64,000 nucleotides of DNA, taken from NCBI RefSeq assembly GCF_900116515.1, contig NZ_FPBA01000009.1:118115-182114 (forward strand), in the 5' to 3' direction. How positions within the stretch are numbered: the first letter of the stretch is position 1; the number at the start of each line of letters is the position of its first letter. Below the pieces are notes generated by a model that searched no databases, was not told the origin of the DNA, and saw nothing but the letters and a program-made list of their open reading frames with translations. The DNA is from Geodermatophilus amargosae (lineage in GTDB: Bacteria; Actinomycetota; Actinomycetes; Mycobacteriales; Geodermatophilaceae). A program made the translations under genes and the position numbers. Below are positions 62,304-64,000 of this stretch, one piece after another.

Positions 62304-63329
62304 TCAGAGGTGCGCGAGGAGCCGGTCCGCCGCGCGGTAGGGGTCGGTCTCCCCCGCCACCACCTCGCCGGCCAGTGCGGCCAGCGCGGCCGACCCGCGC
62401 ACCTCGCCCATCCGCGCGCGCAACCCGGCCAGCGCGATGGCCTCGATCTCGCGGGCGGCCCGCTCGGCGCGGCGGCGGGTGCCCTCGCCGGACTCCGTGA
62501 GCCAGTGGCGGTGCTCCTCGATCCGCTCGAGCACGCCGTCGACGCCCTCGTCGCGGGACGCCACCGTCCGGCAGATCGGCGGCTTCCACGCGCCGGACGC
62601 GGTGTGCCGCCCGCCCAGGGACTGCACGTACCGCAGGTCGCGCACCGTCTGGTCGGCGCCGTCACGATCGGCCTTGTTGACCACGAAGACGTCGGCGACC
62701 TCGAGGATCCCGGCCTTCGCCGCCTGGATGCCGTCGCCCATCCCGGGCGCGACGAGCACCAGCGTGGTGTCGGCCAGCGAGGCGACCTCCAGCTCCGACT
62801 GCCCGACGCCGACGGTCTCGACCAGCACGACGTCGCAGCCGGCCGCGTCGAGGACGCGCAGCGCCTGCGGGGTCGCCCAGGCCAGGCCGCCGAGGTGCCC
62901 GCGGGAGGCCATCGAGCGGATGTAGACCCCCGGGTCCCCGGCGTGGTCCTGCATCCGCACCCGGTCGCCGAGCAGCGCCCCGCCGGAGAACGGCGAGGAC
63001 GGGTCCACGGCGAGCACCCCGACGCGCTTCCCGACGGCCCGCAGCGCGCGGACCAGCGCCGTCGTCGTCGTGGACTTGCCCACGCCCGGTGACCCGGTCA
63101 GGCCCAGCACCTGCGCGTACCCGGTGTGCGGGGCCAGCGCCGCGGCCACCTCGCGCAGCACCGGGCTGGCGTCCTCGACCAGCGAGATCAGCCGGGCCAC
63201 CGCCCGGGCCTCGCCGTCGCGGGCCCGGGCGACCAGGTCGGGGACGTCGACAGCGCGCCGGCCCCGCCGCCCGCGAGGGGCGACGGGGCCGGGCGTCCGT
63301 ACCGCCGTCCCCTGGGGGGACGACGTCAC
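62304..63329 (-). CDS. meaB: Methylmalonyl-CoA mutase-associated GTPase
   Basis: 341 residues. G3E GTPase that gates and protects adenosylcobalamin loading of methylmalonyl-CoA mutase. Walker [13 protein letters not shown] (78-89), switch segment [29 protein letters not shown], and NKAD for guanine. The mutase genes are not in the window. GTG 63329 overlaps the thiolase stop (GTGA), so the two are coupled; this ties it to acyl-CoA metabolism. Confidence 0.93.
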   Translation of the reverse strand: MTSSPQGTAVRTPGPVAPRGRRGRRAVDVPDLVARARDGEARAVARLISLVEDASPVLREVAAALAPHTGYAQVLGLTGSPGVGKSTTTTALVRALRAVGKRVGVLAVDPSSPFSGGALLGDRVRMQDHAGDPGVYIRSMASRGHLGGLAWATPQALRVLDAAGCDVVLVETVGVGQSELEVASLADTTLVLVAPGMGDGIQAAKAGILEVADVFVVNKADRDGADQTVRDLRYVQSLGGRHTASGAWKPPICRTVASRDEGVDGVLERIEEHRHWLTESGEGTRRRAERAAREIEAIALAGLRARMGEVRGSAALAALAGEVVAGETDPYRAADRLLAHL

Positions 63330-64000
63330 GCGGGAGCGGGGACGTGCAGGATCAGCGCGTCACCCTGGCCGCCACCGCCGCACAGCGCGGCGGCACCGAC
63401 GCCACCGCCGCGGCGGCGCAGCTCCAGCGCGACGTCCAGCACGACGCGGGCGCCGCTCATGCCGATCGGATGCCCCAGGGCGATCGCGCCACCGTTGGGG
63501 TTGACCTTCTCCGGGTCGATCCCGAGCTCGCGCGTCGAGACGATCGCGACCGCAGCGAAGGCCTCGTTGAACTCGACGAGGTCCAGCTCCTCCGGGTCGA
63601 TGCCCTCCCGCTCGCACGCCCGCTGCACCGCGCGCGACGGCTGGCTCTGCAGGGTGGCGTCCGGGCCGGCCACGACGCCGTGGGCGCCGATCTCGGCGAT
63701 CGGGGTGATGCCCAGCTCGGCGGCCTTCTCGGCGCTCATCACCACGACCGCGCACGCGCCGTCGGAGATCTGCGAGGCGGTACCGGCGGTGATGGTGCCG
63801 TCCTTGGCGAAGGCCGGCTTCAGCCTCGCCAGCGTCTCGACCGTGGTGTCGGCACGCACGCCCTCGTCCTCGCGGAACTCGATCGGGTCGCCCTTGCGCT
63901 GCGGGATGAGCACCGGGGTGATCGCCTCGTCGAAGATGCCGTTCTTCCCGGCGCGGGCGGCCTTCTGGTGGCTCTCCGCGGCGAAGGCGTCCTGCTCCTC
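63326..64000 (-). CDS. Acetyl-CoA C-acetyltransferase (thiolase), C-terminal part; 5' end outside window
   Basis: 224 residues visible, open to base 64000; the N-terminal half with the acyl-accepting Cys is missing. Seen: [48 protein letters not shown] with the catalytic His, and [12 protein letters not shown] with the second catalytic Cys. Likely the fadA4/AtoB type, and a fadA4 (Rv1323) lies in the matching M. tuberculosis neighbourhood. Overlaps meaB by GTGA. Confidence 0.92.
   Translation of the reverse strand, partial: EEQDAFAAESHQKAARAGKNGIFDEAITPVLIPQRKGDPIEFREDEGVRADTTVETLARLKPAFAKDGTITAGTASQISDGACAVVVMSAEKAAELGITPIAEIGAHGVVAGPDATLQSQPSRAVQRACEREGIDPEELDLVEFNEAFAAVAIVSTRELGIDPEKVNPNGGAIALGHPIGMSGARVVLDVALELRRRGGGVGAAALCGGGGQGDALILHVPAPA

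Overview
The window is a very GC-rich, gene-dense bacterial chromosome segment with frequent GTG starts, GTGA/ATGA stop-start overlaps and many start codons lying 6-8 bases after a TANNNT hexamer (leaderless transcripts). Gene content and order point to an actinomycete. The combination of adjoining GGDEF/EAL genes, a DUF222-HNH protein and a compact intergenic repeat fits Geodermatophilaceae (Blastococcus, Geodermatophilus, Modestobacter) best; the family is inferred, the phylum is well supported. No rRNA, tRNA, CRISPR array, insertion sequence or prophage is visible. No gene-free stretch exceeds 300 bases; the longest (5084-5368) holds the ilvB leader and attenuator.

Region 1 (1-20 kb): two neighbouring Q/Y/G-rich membrane proteins; the ilvB-ilvN-ilvC operon behind a leader peptide and attenuator; two overlapping membrane GGDEF-EAL genes; ilvD divergent from an XRE/MmyB-like regulator; a PH-like membrane protein; a D-2-hydroxyacid dehydrogenase; a sugar-dehydrogenase-like lipoprotein; and the coupled gatC-gatA-(small membrane gene)-gatB operon of the tRNA amidotransferase.

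Region 2 (19.8-44 kb): an ACT-domain protein, a DUF222-HNH protein under a LexA-like box, ligA, a MetE-related protein, a secreted 5'-nucleotidase, iscS-like desulfurase and mnmA (tRNA 2-thiouridine), etfBA, a Cds1-like PLP enzyme, a receptor kinase with a beta-propeller, a Fe3+/polyamine-type ABC importer, an enoyl-CoA hydratase and an ABC ATPase. Much of this order (ilvBNC, gatCAB, ACT protein, ligA, MetE-like, mnmA/iscS, etf, echA, ABC ATPase) matches Mycobacterium tuberculosis Rv3001c-Rv3041c as I recall it.

Region 3 (41.6-64 kb): an alpha-glucan/trehalose island. GlgX debranches glycogen, GlgP releases glucose-1-phosphate, and the operon glgE-treS-pep2-glgB carries out trehalose to maltose to maltose-1-phosphate to alpha-1,4-glucan to branched glucan. 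The GlgB has an unusual ~240-residue N-terminal extension with a histone-tail-like Lys/Ala repeat. An FHA protein sits between glgX and glgP. Then come two tandem zinc-metallopeptidase lipoproteins, a CnoX-like thioredoxin, a MarR regulator, a phytoene-desaturase-like oxidoreductase, meaB, and a thiolase cut by the window end. The glgB/glgE/glgP, thioredoxin and thiolase neighbourhood resembles M. tuberculosis Rv1323-Rv1328c.

Most noteworthy: a ~55-base intergenic hairpin repeat present twice with compensatory stem changes (after ilvC and after glgE), the ilvB leader/attenuator, the GlgB extension, the SOS-type box on the DUF222-HNH gene, the recurrent leaderless promoter geometry, and a 60-residue membrane protein translationally locked between gatA and gatB. 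I found no defence island or clearly new multi-gene system.
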